A stretch of 64,000 bases of DNA from Clostridium peptidivorans (GCF_900205925.1 NZ_OAOD01000003.1:124001-188000), one strand, 5' to 3'; counted from the stretch's first letter, positions 47,718 to 56,497 are shown. Notes: generated by a model from the sequence alone, not told the origin. Translations and numbers: made by a program.

Positions 47718-48782
47718 ATGAAAGATAAAAATGAAAAAATGCAACTTGTAAAAAAGCTTATTGAAAAAGGGAAAAAAGGCGGTAGCCTAACTTATAAAGA
47801 AGTTATGGATGAATTAGAAGATGTAGAGTTAAGTCCGGAACAAATAGAAAAGATATATGAAGTATTAGAGTCTATGGGTATAGATGTTATAGGCGATATA
47901 CAAGATGCAGATACGCCACATGAGGAATTGGATTTATCAATTCCTGAAGGTATTGCTATAGATGACCCTGTAAGAATGTATTTAAAGGAAATAGGTAAGG
48001 TTCCATTATTGTCTTCAGAAGAGGAAATGGATTTAGCTCAAAGAATAGAAAATGGAGAGCAGGCAGCTAAGAAAAAACTTGCAGAAGCTAACTTAAGACT
48101 TGTAGTTAGTATAGCTAAAAGGTATGTTGGCCGTGGCATGTTATTTTTAGATCTTATACAAGAAGGAAATTTGGGACTTATAAAAGCTGTAGAAAAGTTC
48201 GATTATAGAAAAGGATTTAAGTTTAGTACCTATGCAACTTGGTGGATTAGACAGGCGATAACAAGAGCTATAGCTGATCAAGCAAGAACTATTAGAATAC
48301 CAGTTCACATGGTAGAAACTATAAATAAATTAATAAGAGTTTCAAGGCAGCTATTACAGGAATTAGGAAGAGAGCCAATTCCGGAAGAAGTAGCAAAGGA
48401 AATGGAAATGCCTGTGGACAAAGTAAGAGAAATAATGAAAATAGCTCAAGAACCTGTATCACTTGAAACACCAATAGGAGAAGAGGAAGATAGCCATTTA
48501 GGTGACTTTATTCCTGATGATGATGCCCCAGCACCAGCAGAAGCTGCAGCTTTTACAATGCTTAAAGAACAGCTTATAAACGTATTAGATACGTTAACCC
48601 CAAGAGAAGAAAAGGTATTAAGACTTAGATTTGGATTAGATGATGGAAGAGCAAGAACACTTGAAGAAGTAGGAAAAGAATTTAATGTAACAAGAGAAAG
48701 AATAAGACAAATAGAAGCGAAAGCTTTAAGAAAACTAAGACATCCAAGTAGAAGTAAAAAATTAAAGGATTATTTAGATTAG
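47718..48782 (+). CDS. rpoD: RNA polymerase primary sigma factor SigA (RpoD)
   Basis: The 354-residue product has region 1.1 (about 1-60), region 1.2 ([16 protein letters not shown]), region 2 with the core-binding and -10 recognition helices ([19 protein letters not shown] near 175), region 3, and region 4 with [20 protein letters not shown] near 320. Length is typical of Firmicute SigA, which lacks the Gram-negative spacer. The consensus -35 and -10 hexamers in this window are its expected targets. Confidence 0.98.
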   Translation: MKDKNEKMQLVKKLIEKGKKGGSLTYKEVMDELEDVELSPEQIEKIYEVLESMGIDVIGDIQDADTPHEELDLSIPEGIAIDDPVRMYLKEIGKVPLLSSEEEMDLAQRIENGEQAAKKKLAEANLRLVVSIAKRYVGRGMLFLDLIQEGNLGLIKAVEKFDYRKGFKFSTYATWWIRQAITRAIADQARTIRIPVHMVETINKLIRVSRQLLQELGREPIPEEVAKEMEMPVDKVREIMKIAQEPVSLETPIGEEEDSHLGDFIPDDDAPAPAEAAAFTMLKEQLINVLDTLTPREEKVLRLRFGLDDGRARTLEEVGKEFNVTRERIRQIEAKALRKLRHPSRSKKLKDYLD

Positions 48783-48789
48783 TAATAGG

Positions 48790-48812
48790 AAAGCACCTTA
48801 GGGTGCTTTATT
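48790..48812 (+). terminator. Terminator after rpoD
   Basis: AAAGCACC (48790-48797) pairs with GGTGCTTT (48802-48809) in a short loop, followed by T-rich sequence. It lies close to the trmK start, so some read-through is possible. Confidence 0.82.
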
Positions 48813-48851
48813 TCTTTCAAAAGTTAGAAAAGTAAAGAAGGGAAAGTGTAT

Positions 48852-49547
48852 ATGGAATTAAGTTTAAGATTAAAAACTATTTGTAATATGATAAATAACT
48901 GCAAAACTATAGCAGATATAGGAACGGATCATGGATATATTCCTATACATCTTATAAAAAATAAGATATGTGAATTTGCTATCGCTTGCGATATAAATAA
49001 AGGACCCTTAGAAAAGGCTAAAGAAAATATAAGTATGGGGGATTTAGAAGATAATATAAGTCTTAGATTAGGCTCTGGATTTGATATGATAACTCCAGGA
49101 GAAGTAAATGTAGCCATAATTGCAGGCATGGGTGGACATTTAATAAAGGACTTAATCGAAAGTGGAATGGAAGTATTTAAATCTTTAGATTACTTAATAC
49201 TTCAGCCAGTGCAAAATCCTGATGTTCTAAGAAAGTATATATATGATAGTGGTTTTGAAGTTATAAAAGAAGAATTATGTATTGACGAAAAAATATTTTA
49301 TGAGATAATAAAAATTAGATACGCAAATAAAAATGAAAACATAAAAAAAATCGAAAATGATATATTTTATGAAGTAAGCCATGATTTGATTAAACAAAAA
49401 CATCCATTAGTAAATGAATTTATACAATATAAGATAAATAAGTATAATAATATACTTGAATATATACAAGAGGATTCTTCTTTGGCAAATCTCAGAAAAA
49501 AAGAGGTTAAAGAAAAAATTTATAAATTGGAGGAGTTGTTGAGATAA
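48852..49547 (+). CDS. trmK: tRNA (adenine-N1)-methyltransferase TrmK
   Basis: TrmK methylates A22 of tRNAs. The product (231 residues) begins MELSLRLKTICNMINNCKTI and has the SAM loop ADIGTDHGYIPIHLI near residue 20, AIIAGMGGHLI near 90 and LQPVQNPDVLRKYIY near 115, all typical of the family (formerly YqfN). A lysine-rich helical C terminus follows. Its stop overlaps the ATG of the next gene, and the rpoD-trmK-nif3 order is standard in Firmicutes. Confidence 0.94.
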   Translation: MELSLRLKTICNMINNCKTIADIGTDHGYIPIHLIKNKICEFAIACDINKGPLEKAKENISMGDLEDNISLRLGSGFDMITPGEVNVAIIAGMGGHLIKDLIESGMEVFKSLDYLILQPVQNPDVLRKYIYDSGFEVIKEELCIDEKIFYEIIKIRYANKNENIKKIENDIFYEVSHDLIKQKHPLVNEFIQYKINKYNNILEYIQEDSSLANLRKKEVKEKIYKLEELLR

Positions 49548-50356
49548 TGTCCTTAAAAATACAAGATATAGCAAATATAATCGAAGAATTTGCTCCAATA
49601 AAATTAAAAGAAGATTTTGATAATGTAGGGCTTATGGTAGGAGATGCACAAAAGGAAGTAACTTCTATTTTAATAGCATTAGATTGTACTTTAGATGTAA
49701 TTCAAGAAGCAAATGATAGAGGATGTAACCTTATAATTTCACATCACCCATTGCTTTTTAAAAAACCATCTTCTATAACAACAGAAACTCTCTTAGGAAA
49801 GAAAATAATAAATCTTATAAAAAATGATATAAGTCTTTATTCAAGTCATACTAATTTAGATGCAACAAAAGATGGCATAAATGATATAATAATGAGTTTA
49901 CTAGACTTTAAAAACTATGAAGTTATTTCTCCAAATAAGAATAGTATAGATAATTTTACGGGATTGGGTAGAATAGCTACATTAAGCACGGCTATAACCT
50001 TAGATGAGCTTTGTGATAGAGTTAAAGATTCTTTAGATATAATATCTTTAAAATATATAGGAGATGAAAAAAAGCTAATAAAAAAAGTAGCAGTTATAAA
50101 TGGAAGTGGAAATGACTTTTTAATGAAGGCAAAAAATTTAGGGGCAGAGTGTATAATTACAGGGGATAGTACATATCATTATGCTTCAGATTTAGCTGAA
50201 GATGGAATTTGCTTAATAGACGCAGGACATTTCCATACAGAATGGCCAGGTATGCAAATAGTTGGAAAATGGTTACAGAACAGAATAAAATTAATGGGGC
50301 ATAATATAGAAATAATTTTATCAACTAAAACTGTATGTCCTTATAAGTATAAATAG
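49547..50356 (+). CDS. Nif3-like dinuclear metal-centre protein (YqfO)
   Basis: The 269-residue product belongs to the Nif3/YqfO family with a dinuclear metal centre. Metal ligands are visible in ISHHPLLFK near 65, SSHTNLD near 100 and AGHFHTEWPG near 225. It lacks the PII-like insert seen in longer Bacillus YqfO, being about 100 residues shorter. Some family members have GTP cyclohydrolase or metal-related activity, but the common role is unsettled. It overlaps trmK by one base. Confidence 0.92.
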   Translation: MSLKIQDIANIIEEFAPIKLKEDFDNVGLMVGDAQKEVTSILIALDCTLDVIQEANDRGCNLIISHHPLLFKKPSSITTETLLGKKIINLIKNDISLYSSHTNLDATKDGINDIIMSLLDFKNYEVISPNKNSIDNFTGLGRIATLSTAITLDELCDRVKDSLDIISLKYIGDEKKLIKKVAVINGSGNDFLMKAKNLGAECIITGDSTYHYASDLAEDGICLIDAGHFHTEWPGMQIVGKWLQNRIKLMGHNIEIILSTKTVCPYKYK

Positions 50357-50407
50357 AAATGAGTAGATGTCTGTTTGAATGAATGGATATCTATTCATTT
50401 TTGTTTT
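50357..50407 (+). terminator. Terminator after trmK-nif3
   Basis: AAATGAGTAGAT (from about 50358) pairs with ATCTATTCATTT (50389-50400), with one G-U pair, and a T-rich tail follows. The loop is about 20 bases and may hold a smaller hairpin. Confidence 0.7.
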
Positions 50408-50493
50408 TTATTATATAAATTTTAAATTTAAGCATGATAAAGTTCAGATGAAAGTAATATCCCAATCATTTAATATTTAAGGAGGATTAAGAT

Positions 50494-51219
50494 ATGAGTT
50501 TAAATGAAAATATTTATGAGCTACAAAATGAGTATGATAAAATGAATAACTGTGATGTAATTTTAAATGATAATTCATATAAGTGTGAACTAAAAAAATT
50601 AAAGAAACAATTTGAAAATTTTAAAGTTGAACTTATAAATAAAGATGAGAGTTTAAAACAAATAAAGGAGGAAATAGTTGAGCTTAATAATAATATAAAT
50701 AGTTTAAAAAAAGAAATAGAAGATGGAAATTATAAGTTATATAATAAATCGGGAGCAAATTTAAAGGTTATTGATATTATTAATAATAAGCTAGATAATG
50801 ATAAAAAAATGCTTGTAGAGTTAGATAGCAAAATTATAGATATGCTTGAGAGAGAAGAAAAAATACAAGAGGAAAGAAAAAGCTTAAGAGAAAAGTTAGT
50901 AAATATTAAAGAAGAGTTTTATAACTATAAGGAAAAAGAAAGTAAAAAAATAAATGAGGCTAATACAGATAAGAAGCTTATTGAAAAGAAAATTAGTAAT
51001 ATAAGAGGGAGTATACCTAAGAGATATTTAGATATATTTGATGAAATAAAAAGCAGAAATAAAAAGGCAGCAGTTAAGTTAAAAGATAGAGTATGCGAAG
51101 GATGCAAAATTCAGGTATCAGCGTTTACAATAGATAATATAAATAAAGATAACGAAATAACATTTTGTGATAACTGCGGGAGAATATTATTTTCTGATAA
51201 GAGATTAGAAAATAAATAA
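50494..51219 (+). CDS. Coiled-coil protein with C-terminal zinc ribbon
   Basis: The 241-residue product is almost entirely a charged coiled coil to about residue 180. It then has IPKRYLDIFDEI and a C4 zinc ribbon, CEGC...CDNC. This matches the zf-RING_7/C4-type family found after yqfO in Firmicutes and similar to proteins linked to RNA or transcription, but no function is proven. AAGGAGG precedes ATG 50494. It lies just before rnpB. Confidence 0.85.
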   Translation: MSLNENIYELQNEYDKMNNCDVILNDNSYKCELKKLKKQFENFKVELINKDESLKQIKEEIVELNNNINSLKKEIEDGNYKLYNKSGANLKVIDIINNKLDNDKKMLVELDSKIIDMLEREEKIQEERKSLREKLVNIKEEFYNYKEKESKKINEANTDKKLIEKKISNIRGSIPKRYLDIFDEIKSRNKKAAVKLKDRVCEGCKIQVSAFTIDNINKDNEITFCDNCGRILFSDKRLENK

Positions 51220-51300
51220 ATAAATAGCTGAAATAAATAGATTTTCGAGCTATGGATAATATTTTTTGGCTGATGGATAATATTACCAATAAAAAATAAG

Positions 51301-51328
51301 TTGATTTTTACAATGAATATGTTATAAT
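51301..51328 (+). promoter_or_regulatory. Promoter of rnpB
   Basis: TTGATT (51301-51306) and TATAAT (51323-51328) with 16-base spacing. Transcription would start near 51335, matching the predicted 5' end of the RNA. The dodecamer ATGGATAATATT occurs twice just upstream (about 51252 and 51273). Confidence 0.75.
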
Positions 51329-51335
51329 ATAATTC

Positions 51336-51676
51336 GCGAGTAAGTCAGACAGTCGCTGCTGTGGAAACACAGGAGAGGAAAGTCCGAGCTCCATAGGGCA
51401 GGGTGCTGGGTAATACCCAGTCAGGGTGACCTGAAGGAAAGTGCAACAGAGATATACCGCCTATTTTATATAGGTAAGGGTGGAAAGGCGAGGTAAGAGC
51501 TCACCAGCGCATAGGCGACTATGCGGCTATGTAAACCCCATCTGGAGCAAGATCGAATAGGGAAGCATTATGGGGCTGCCCGTCCCGCTTCCGGGTGTAT
51601 CGCTTGAGCCTATTGGTAACGATAGGCCTAGATAGATGACTGTTTAATACAGAACTCGGCTTATAGACTTAGTCGC
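51336..51676 (+). ncRNA. rnpB: RNase P RNA (type A-like)
   Basis: The RNA runs from P1 5' strand GCGAGTAAGTC (51336-51346) to its partner GACTTAGTCGC (51666-51676), a near-perfect helix with one mismatch. The universally conserved GAGGAAAGTCCGAGCTCC lies near 51394, GTGCAACAGAGA near 51441, and the P4 partner ACAGAACTCGG near 51650. These are the catalytic core elements of RNase P RNA, which trims tRNA 5' ends. It is directly followed by the prophage integrase gene on the opposite strand. Confidence 0.96.
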
Positions 51677-51682
51677 ACATTG

Positions 51683-51714
51683 AAAACACTGGGTTTTAGA
51701 CTTAGTGTTTTTTG
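51683..51714 (+). terminator. Terminator of rnpB
   Basis: AAACACT (51684-51690) pairs with AGTGTTT (51704-51710), followed by further T residues. It lies seven bases past the rnpB end, at the chromosome-prophage border. Confidence 0.75.
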
Positions 51715-51736
51715 TTTTGCCATTCTTTTGCCATTC
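51715..51736. repeat. Perfect 11-bp tandem repeat at the prophage edge
   Basis: TTTTGCCATTC occurs twice in direct succession (51715-51725 and 51726-51736). The second copy reaches the integrase stop codon. The position between the rnpB terminator and the integrase 3' end suggests integrase-binding or attachment-site sequence, which is inference. Confidence 0.6.
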
Positions 51737-52881
51737 TATTTATTTAAAATTTTAGAAAGCTTATCTGTAGCTTTCTTTTGCATTTCTTTATTCACATGAC
51801 TATAAATATTTAATGTTGTATTAATGTCCTTATGACCAAGTCTATTTTGTACAGTTTTAAAGTCTATGCCTTGTGATATTAAAAGAGTAGCATTTGTATG
51901 TCTAAGATCATGGAAACGGATATCTTTATTTATCCCTGCTTTTTTTAGCACCTTTTTTAATTTATCTAGATAATACATTGGATGAATATATTTGCCATTC
52001 TGCCATGCCATGACCAAATCATAATCTTTGTCATCAAAAGTGTTCAATACATAAAACTTACCATACTTATTTTTATTTTCCTCTTGCTTTTCTTTTAGCT
52101 CCCTTAATATATTTAATATTTGATCTGATACATAAATAGTTCTATTGCTTTCCTCAGTTTTAGGAGTAGACATAAGAACATGCCCATTGCTATAAATTAA
52201 ATTGTTATTAACAGTAATCAAATTTTCTTTAAAATCAATATCTGACCACTCAAGTCCACCTAATTCTCCTCGTCTCAGTCCTAGTTCTAAGGCTACTTTT
52301 AATGCAATAAAAAACATATAATCATAATTATTATTTTGATCCAACACATCAAACAATTGTTCAATTTCTTCAATTTCTAATGTATCTGGAGTGAATTTAT
52401 CACGTTTTGGTCTTTCAACATACTTACAGGGGTTATCTTTTATCAGTTTTAAATGTAAAGCCCTGTTCATGATAGTATTAATTATAGTATAAATGCCTTG
52501 TAAAGTTGAACCACTAATGTTATTTTTATTTTTCAATAACAATTCTTCTAGATGATATGACTGAATGTCTCCAATATTCATATTACCAATATCATTTAAA
52601 TACTTGTTAATTAATTCCCTGTAACGATTGTAGGTGCTTACCTTTCTAAGAGGTTTTACATAGTTTTCAAGCCATTCCATAGAAAACTGCATAAACGTGA
52701 TTCCTTTAGGTTTTATGAATCCTCCATTTTCGAACTCAGTCATTGCTTCACGTAAGGCTTCTTGGGCTTCACTTTTAAGTCTAAAACCACCTTTTTCTTT
52801 ATATTTCTTTTTTCCATCTACAATGCCAATGTAGAAATAATAGGACCATGTTTTACCTCGCTTTCGCACTCCACCTTGCAT
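51736..52881 (-). CDS. int: Phage tyrosine integrase
   Basis: The 381-residue product starts MQGGVRKRGKTWSYYFYIG with an AP2-like arm-binding N terminus and a SAM-like core-binding domain (about 60-150). The catalytic domain has LELGLRRGELGGLEW (first Arg), HDLRHTNATLL (HxxR) near 315, RLGHKDINTT (His) and the nucleophile in IYSHVNKE. ATG 52881 follows GAGGTG by six bases; an upstream ATG at 52890 is less well placed. It defines the left end of the prophage beside rnpB. Confidence 0.95.
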   Translation of the reverse strand: MQGGVRKRGKTWSYYFYIGIVDGKKKYKEKGGFRLKSEAQEALREAMTEFENGGFIKPKGITFMQFSMEWLENYVKPLRKVSTYNRYRELINKYLNDIGNMNIGDIQSYHLEELLLKNKNNISGSTLQGIYTIINTIMNRALHLKLIKDNPCKYVERPKRDKFTPDTLEIEEIEQLFDVLDQNNNYDYMFFIALKVALELGLRRGELGGLEWSDIDFKENLITVNNNLIYSNGHVLMSTPKTEESNRTIYVSDQILNILRELKEKQEENKNKYGKFYVLNTFDDKDYDLVMAWQNGKYIHPMYYLDKLKKVLKKAGINKDIRFHDLRHTNATLLISQGIDFKTVQNRLGHKDINTTLNIYSHVNKEMQKKATDKLSKILNK

Positions 52882-52891
52882 AAAATTCACC

Positions 52892-53185
52892 TCATTTCAA
52901 ATTAATAACTGGTGCTAAATCACTTAATACTTTAGAGAGTATACTTTTAAGCTTTTCATTTTCTTGTTTAAGAATTTCAATCTCTCTTTCAAGCTTTCTT
53001 CTCTCTATTGGAGAAAATCTTTCTAGTTTAGTTCCTTCCAATTCCAAAATATGTTGAGAATTAAATCGTATACTTGGTATACCAGGAACTGGAGTTATAA
53101 TACCTTGTTGTCTATAACTTTCTATTGCTTTAATGCTTATTTGCCATCTTTCAGCTAAATCCTTTTGTGTTAGAAGTTTGTTCAT
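52892..53185 (-). CDS. HTH protein with C-terminal coiled coil, possible excisionase
   Basis: The 97-residue product starts MNKLLTQKDLAERWQISIKA, an excisionase/MerR-like helix-turn-helix, followed by PSIRFNSQHILELEG and a coiled coil (SPIERRKLEREIEILKQENE, about 60-85). It sits ten bases upstream of the integrase start, in the same orientation, and four bases after the 43-residue gene. A directionality factor or a repressor are both possible. AAAGGAAGTG is its ribosome site. Confidence 0.72.
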   Translation of the reverse strand: MNKLLTQKDLAERWQISIKAIESYRQQGIITPVPGIPSIRFNSQHILELEGTKLERFSPIERRKLEREIEILKQENEKLKSILSKVLSDLAPVINLK

Positions 53186-53189
53186 AATT

Positions 53190-53321
53190 TCACTTCCTTT
53201 TATCATGAGTTATTACAACAGTTCCATGTGTAATACTTTCTAACACTTCGATTACTCGTTCTAAATTCTCTTCGTTTTGTTCTTCAGTTATATTTGGTTC
53301 TATAATAGTTACTCTTGACAT
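53190..53321 (-). CDS. Small acidic phage protein, 43 residues
   Basis: ATG 53321 (minus strand) is preceded by an excellent GGAGGT ribosome site, and the frame of 43 codons ends in TGA at 53190, four bases before the next gene. The product starts MSRVTIIEPNITEEQNEENL and is acidic with a beta-rich C terminus (GTVVITHDKRK). It is the first gene of the short minus-strand set toward the integrase. I do not recognise a family. Confidence 0.6.
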   Translation of the reverse strand: MSRVTIIEPNITEEQNEENLERVIEVLESITHGTVVITHDKRK

Positions 53322-53345
53322 TTAATTACCTCCTTTTGCTATATC

Positions 53346-53647
53346 TGTAACACCTATTGTAACACTTCTCAAAAGTTAAAACTCAATAATACCAATACTT
53401 AAGAAGATTTTAGGTTACGAAAAAGTGTTACAATATATATTAAATTTCTTTTATATATTATATATTTTTATTTTTAATTTTATTTTTATATAAAGAAAGT
53501 TATTTTATTTGTAACTCTGTAACAAACGTAAATCTAATTTAGTTATATCAATATTTGAGAGGTGTTACAGATGTTTTAGCTCATTTGTCACACTCTGTAA
53601 CAAAATAGTTCCAAAGTGTTGGTATTACTTATATTTTATTTGTAACA
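53346..53647. repeat. Cluster of TGTAACA/TGTTACA motifs in a 307-bp gene-free stretch
   Basis: No gene lies between 53322 and 53628. TGTAACA occurs at 53346, 53358, 53518, 53596 and 53641, and its reverse complement TGTTACA at 53426 and 53563. Several share longer context: CTCTGTAACAAA at 53515 and 53593, and AGTGTTACAA at 53425. A further TGTTACA lies at 55229 beside the Cro-like gene. Such clustering suggests a DNA-binding protein array, perhaps integrase arm sites or phage regulator operators. Confidence 0.65.
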
Positions 53648-54075
53648 TTAAAATAAGATTTTGGTATATATAAAGAGCTAGCAATTTGTTCTATAGTAAA
53701 ACCTTCAAACTGTATTGGATCTAAGTCTATATTTAGCAGTTTAAAAGCAAAATAATTAGCTTGACGCTCTAATTTACCAATATTCAATAATTCTTTATTA
53801 AAAGCTGCTTCATAAATGTGAGTATGCAATAATGAATGCCCCAATTCATGGGCCAATACAAATTTTTTATATTGCTGGTTTAAATCATTTCTAATAAAGA
53901 CAACCTCATTTCCAAAATAATCTCTATTATAAAATGCTTCGTTTTTTCTAAGTAAAATATTACTTGAGTCTAATTCAATTATCTCAATTTCTAAATAACC
54001 ATATAAATCATAAATATTGCTTGTATTATAGATGTCCTGTAAACCTGAAATTGTATTGTGTATCCATAAATACAT
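53629..54075 (-). CDS. ImmA/IrrE-type metallopeptidase
   Basis: The product (148 residues) has the zinc protease motif LAHELGHSLLH near residue 80, with ERQANYFAFKLL supplying the distal glutamate region. ImmA of ICEBs1 cleaves its partner repressor ImmR to trigger element induction. Here the XRE repressor gene lies 22 bases upstream in the same orientation, the same pairing. ATG 54075 lies eight bases after AAGGG; upstream GTG/ATG codons overlap that site. Confidence 0.88.
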   Translation of the reverse strand: MYLWIHNTISGLQDIYNTSNIYDLYGYLEIEIIELDSSNILLRKNEAFYNRDYFGNEVVFIRNDLNQQYKKFVLAHELGHSLLHTHIYEAAFNKELLNIGKLERQANYFAFKLLNIDLDPIQFEGFTIEQIASSLYIPKSYFNVTNKI

Positions 54076-54097
54076 TCTCATCACCCTTTTTATGTTA

Positions 54098-55048
54098 TTA
54101 TTTTTTATACTTATAGCTTATTAATTTCAATTGGTTTAAAAGTTCATTTGCAAACTCTATTATTTCCTCATCTCTCATTTTATTTACATCAAATCCTCCA
54201 AATCCCATAACAGCAGGTTGCTTTAATATAAATTGCATGGCTGCTTCAGGCGTAGTAAATCCTCCAGTATTATAAGGAGCTGAGTCTTCTCTAATTTGAT
54301 TTTCGTTTTCAATATCTGCATATATTTTATCAACATATTTTTCAAATGTTGCAGGGTATGAGGTGTTTGTTTCAGTCGCTATTTTGGATAATAACTCTAT
54401 AAGATCTGGCTTAGACAATTTTTCTTTTGTCCAATTATAATGCTCTAGGTCATAGATTATTTTTTCGATTTTTTTCCTTTTATTATCATCTTGAGCAATT
54501 CGCGATACTAAATTAGTAATAGAATACTCTTTATATTTTCTACATTCCTCAACGACTTTTCCTAATTCAATATAGTTTGCTTTTTCAGATAAATCTCTAC
54601 TGTTATATTTCTTATCCCATTTATCCAATTTTTCATATGTAATAGGTGGCTCTTGCCTATGCAATGCGTTTGCTAAGTCAATTGGCTCTATATTTAAAGC
54701 ACGAGCTATTACTTGTATTCTTTCATAATCACCTTCATATGGGATTATATCATCTAATTTATCAAAGAATACCATTGGAATTTTAGTCTTATCTGATAAT
54801 TCTTCAAAAGTCATATTTAATTCTTCTAACTTATCTTCAATTACTGCCTTTGCTGACTTCCTTGTTAAATAATCTGTTGATACATTAAATAAATCTGCAA
54901 TTTTTATTAATATTTCAAAGCTAACATCTCTCTTGCCACTTTCAATCATTCCAATTGTAGATTGAGCTAATCCTAATTTATCAGCTAATTGTTTTTGGGT
55001 AAGTTGATTTTTAATTCTCAAGGTTTTAATTTTATATCCTAACATCAT
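54098..55048 (-). CDS. XRE-family phage repressor with long C-terminal region
   Basis: The product (about 316 residues) has an N-terminal XRE domain (LRIKNQLTQKQLADKLGLAQ, then IGMIESGKRDVSFEILIKIA). A second HTH-like segment (LEELNMTFEELSDKTKIPMV) lies near residue 75, and a helical C terminus ends ANELLNQLKLISYKYKK. No LexA-type Ser-Lys peptidase motif is evident, consistent with inactivation by the neighbouring ImmA-type protease. AAGGAG precedes ATG 55048 (55045 also possible). It faces the divergent Cro-like gene across a palindrome-rich operator region. Confidence 0.85.
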   Translation of the reverse strand: MMLGYKIKTLRIKNQLTQKQLADKLGLAQSTIGMIESGKRDVSFEILIKIADLFNVSTDYLTRKSAKAVIEDKLEELNMTFEELSDKTKIPMVFFDKLDDIIPYEGDYERIQVIARALNIEPIDLANALHRQEPPITYEKLDKWDKKYNSRDLSEKANYIELGKVVEECRKYKEYSITNLVSRIAQDDNKRKKIEKIIYDLEHYNWTKEKLSKPDLIELLSKIATETNTSYPATFEKYVDKIYADIENENQIREDSAPYNTGGFTTPEAAMQFILKQPAVMGFGGFDVNKMRDEEIIEFANELLNQLKLISYKYKK

Positions 55049-55147
55049 TATCACTCCTTGTAATATATTTTAACACTGATTGTGATAAAATCAATAGCAA
55101 ATTTTAGCATTTAAAAGGAAATTTTAGGTACAAACATTTAATCTCTA

Positions 55148-55232
55148 ATAGTGATGAATTATATCGCTATTTGTGATATAATAGAGCTTTATGCCTAACA
55201 CTATAAGTGATATTATAATCACATAAAGTGTT
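55148..55232. promoter_or_regulatory. Operator region between repressor and Cro-like gene
   Basis: Two inverted repeats are visible. ATAGTGAT (55148-55155) against ATCGCTAT (55163-55170) overlaps a -10 box TATAAT (55177-55182). GTGATATTATAATCAC (55207-55222) is a perfect palindrome nested inside AACACT (55197-55202) and AGTGTT (55227-55232). They share the GTGAT/ATCAC half-site, so they are likely repressor and Cro operators. Confidence 0.6.
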
Positions 55233-55249
55233 ACAAAGGAGGCAATAAA

Positions 55250-55477
55250 ATGAAATTAACACCTATAAGATTAAAAAGAATTAATTCTGGTATAGATTTT
55301 GAAAATGCTATTGAAATTCTTGGAATAAGTAAAAGTATGCTTTATAAAATTGAAACTGAGAAAAGAAGTCCATCCAAAGATATTATTTTTAAAATGTCAA
55401 AATTGTATAAGTGTTCAACAGATGAAATTTTTAAGGCATTAAAAATTAATGAAAAAGTGTACAAGGAGGATAACTAA
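55250..55477 (+). CDS. Small XRE-family protein (Cro-like)
   Basis: The 75-residue product is a single helix-turn-helix domain (ENAIEILGISKSMLYKIETE, RSPSKDIIFKMSKLYKCSTD). It is the first rightward gene and is divergent from the repressor, the position of Cro. AAGGAGG precedes ATG 55250. Its TAA overlaps the ATG of the next gene. Confidence 0.85.
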   Translation: MKLTPIRLKRINSGIDFENAIEILGISKSMLYKIETEKRSPSKDIIFKMSKLYKCSTDEIFKALKINEKVYKEDN

Positions 55478-56265
55478 TGGATAATTTAATAAAAATTTTA
55501 AATCAAGATGGACAACTTGTAGTAACAAGTAGACAAATAGCAGATGATTTTGAGAAAGAACACAGAAATGTTGTGAGAGATATAGAAAACTTAATATCAA
55601 ACGTTGGGTCTGCTCAAAATTGTGCACACCTATTTATTGAATCAGAATACCAGCATGAACAAAATAAACAGTTGTATAAAGAATATCTATTAACAAGAGA
55701 TGGATTTTCGTTATTGGTTATGGGATTCACTGGGGCAAAAGCTTTACAGTGGAAACTGAAATACATTGAAGCCTTTAATAAAATGGAAGAACATATTAAA
55801 AATCAACTAAAGCCTTCTTGTTTAGAAGATGTATTAATAGCACAGTTACAGGAAATGAAGGCTATGAGGACACAAGTGGAACAAGCTAACACTAAAGCTA
55901 TTGAAGCTAATGCAAAGGCGGAAGAAACAAAACAAGAGGTACAAGCTATAAGAGATGTAGTTGCTCTTAATCCAAATGATTGGAGAAAAGACAGTTCAAG
56001 TCTAATCAATAAAATGGCTTTAACTGCAGGAGGATATGACCACATTAAAGCACTTAGAGAAGAGAGTTATAAGCTATTGGAACAAAGAATGGGAGTGCAG
56101 TTATCTATAAGGCTAACAAATAAGCGTAGAAGAATGGCCGATGAAGGAATTTGTAAATCTAAGAGGGATAAATTAACGATGCTCGATGTAATTCAAGATG
56201 ATAAGAAGCTTATAGAAGGCTATGTGGCTATAGTAAAAGAAATGGCAATTAAATACGGAGCATAG
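55477..56265 (+). CDS. Rha-family phage regulatory protein
   Basis: The 262-residue product has the Rha domain: VVTSRQIADDFEKEHRNVVR near the N terminus, then YLLTRDGFSLLVMGFTGAKA and LQWKLKYIEAFNKMEE. A C-terminal region (about residues 150-262) is alpha-helical with KAEETKQEVQAIRDVVALNP and IRLTNKRRRMADEG, resembling phage antirepressor C-terminal modules. Rha-type proteins act in phage lytic-lysogenic control. It follows the Cro-like gene with one-base overlap. Confidence 0.88.
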   Translation: MDNLIKILNQDGQLVVTSRQIADDFEKEHRNVVRDIENLISNVGSAQNCAHLFIESEYQHEQNKQLYKEYLLTRDGFSLLVMGFTGAKALQWKLKYIEAFNKMEEHIKNQLKPSCLEDVLIAQLQEMKAMRTQVEQANTKAIEANAKAEETKQEVQAIRDVVALNPNDWRKDSSSLINKMALTAGGYDHIKALREESYKLLEQRMGVQLSIRLTNKRRRMADEGICKSKRDKLTMLDVIQDDKKLIEGYVAIVKEMAIKYGA

Positions 56266-56281
56266 AAAAGAGGTGTAAGCA

Positions 56282-56485
56282 ATGAAAGATTATTTATTAA
56301 GTGTCACAGAAACAGCTGAAAGACTTAAAACTAACAAAAATTTCATATATTTACTTATTAAAAAAGGATTTTTAAAATCTTTGAAAATAGGAAGCATGAA
56401 GATTAGAAATACTGAAATTAATAGATTTCTTCAAGAGTTTGATGGGAAAGATTTAACTGATCTAAATAATGTAAAAGATTTATAG
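56282..56485 (+). CDS. Small excisionase-like HTH protein
   Basis: The 67-residue product has the AlpA/excisionase-type HTH pattern LSVTETAERLKTNKNFIYLL, then KIGSMKIRNTEINRFLQEF, with the typical hydrophobic wing. It could be an excisionase or an early transcription factor. It lies far from the integrase, in the rightward operon. GAGGTG is its ribosome site. Confidence 0.75.
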   Translation: MKDYLLSVTETAERLKTNKNFIYLLIKKGFLKSLKIGSMKIRNTEINRFLQEFDGKDLTDLNNVKDL

Positions 56486-56497
56486 GAAGGTGAGAAT

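Noticed and set aside
53346..53647. CRISPR array
   Set aside because: The TGTAACA units are only 7-12 bp, irregularly spaced and in both orientations.
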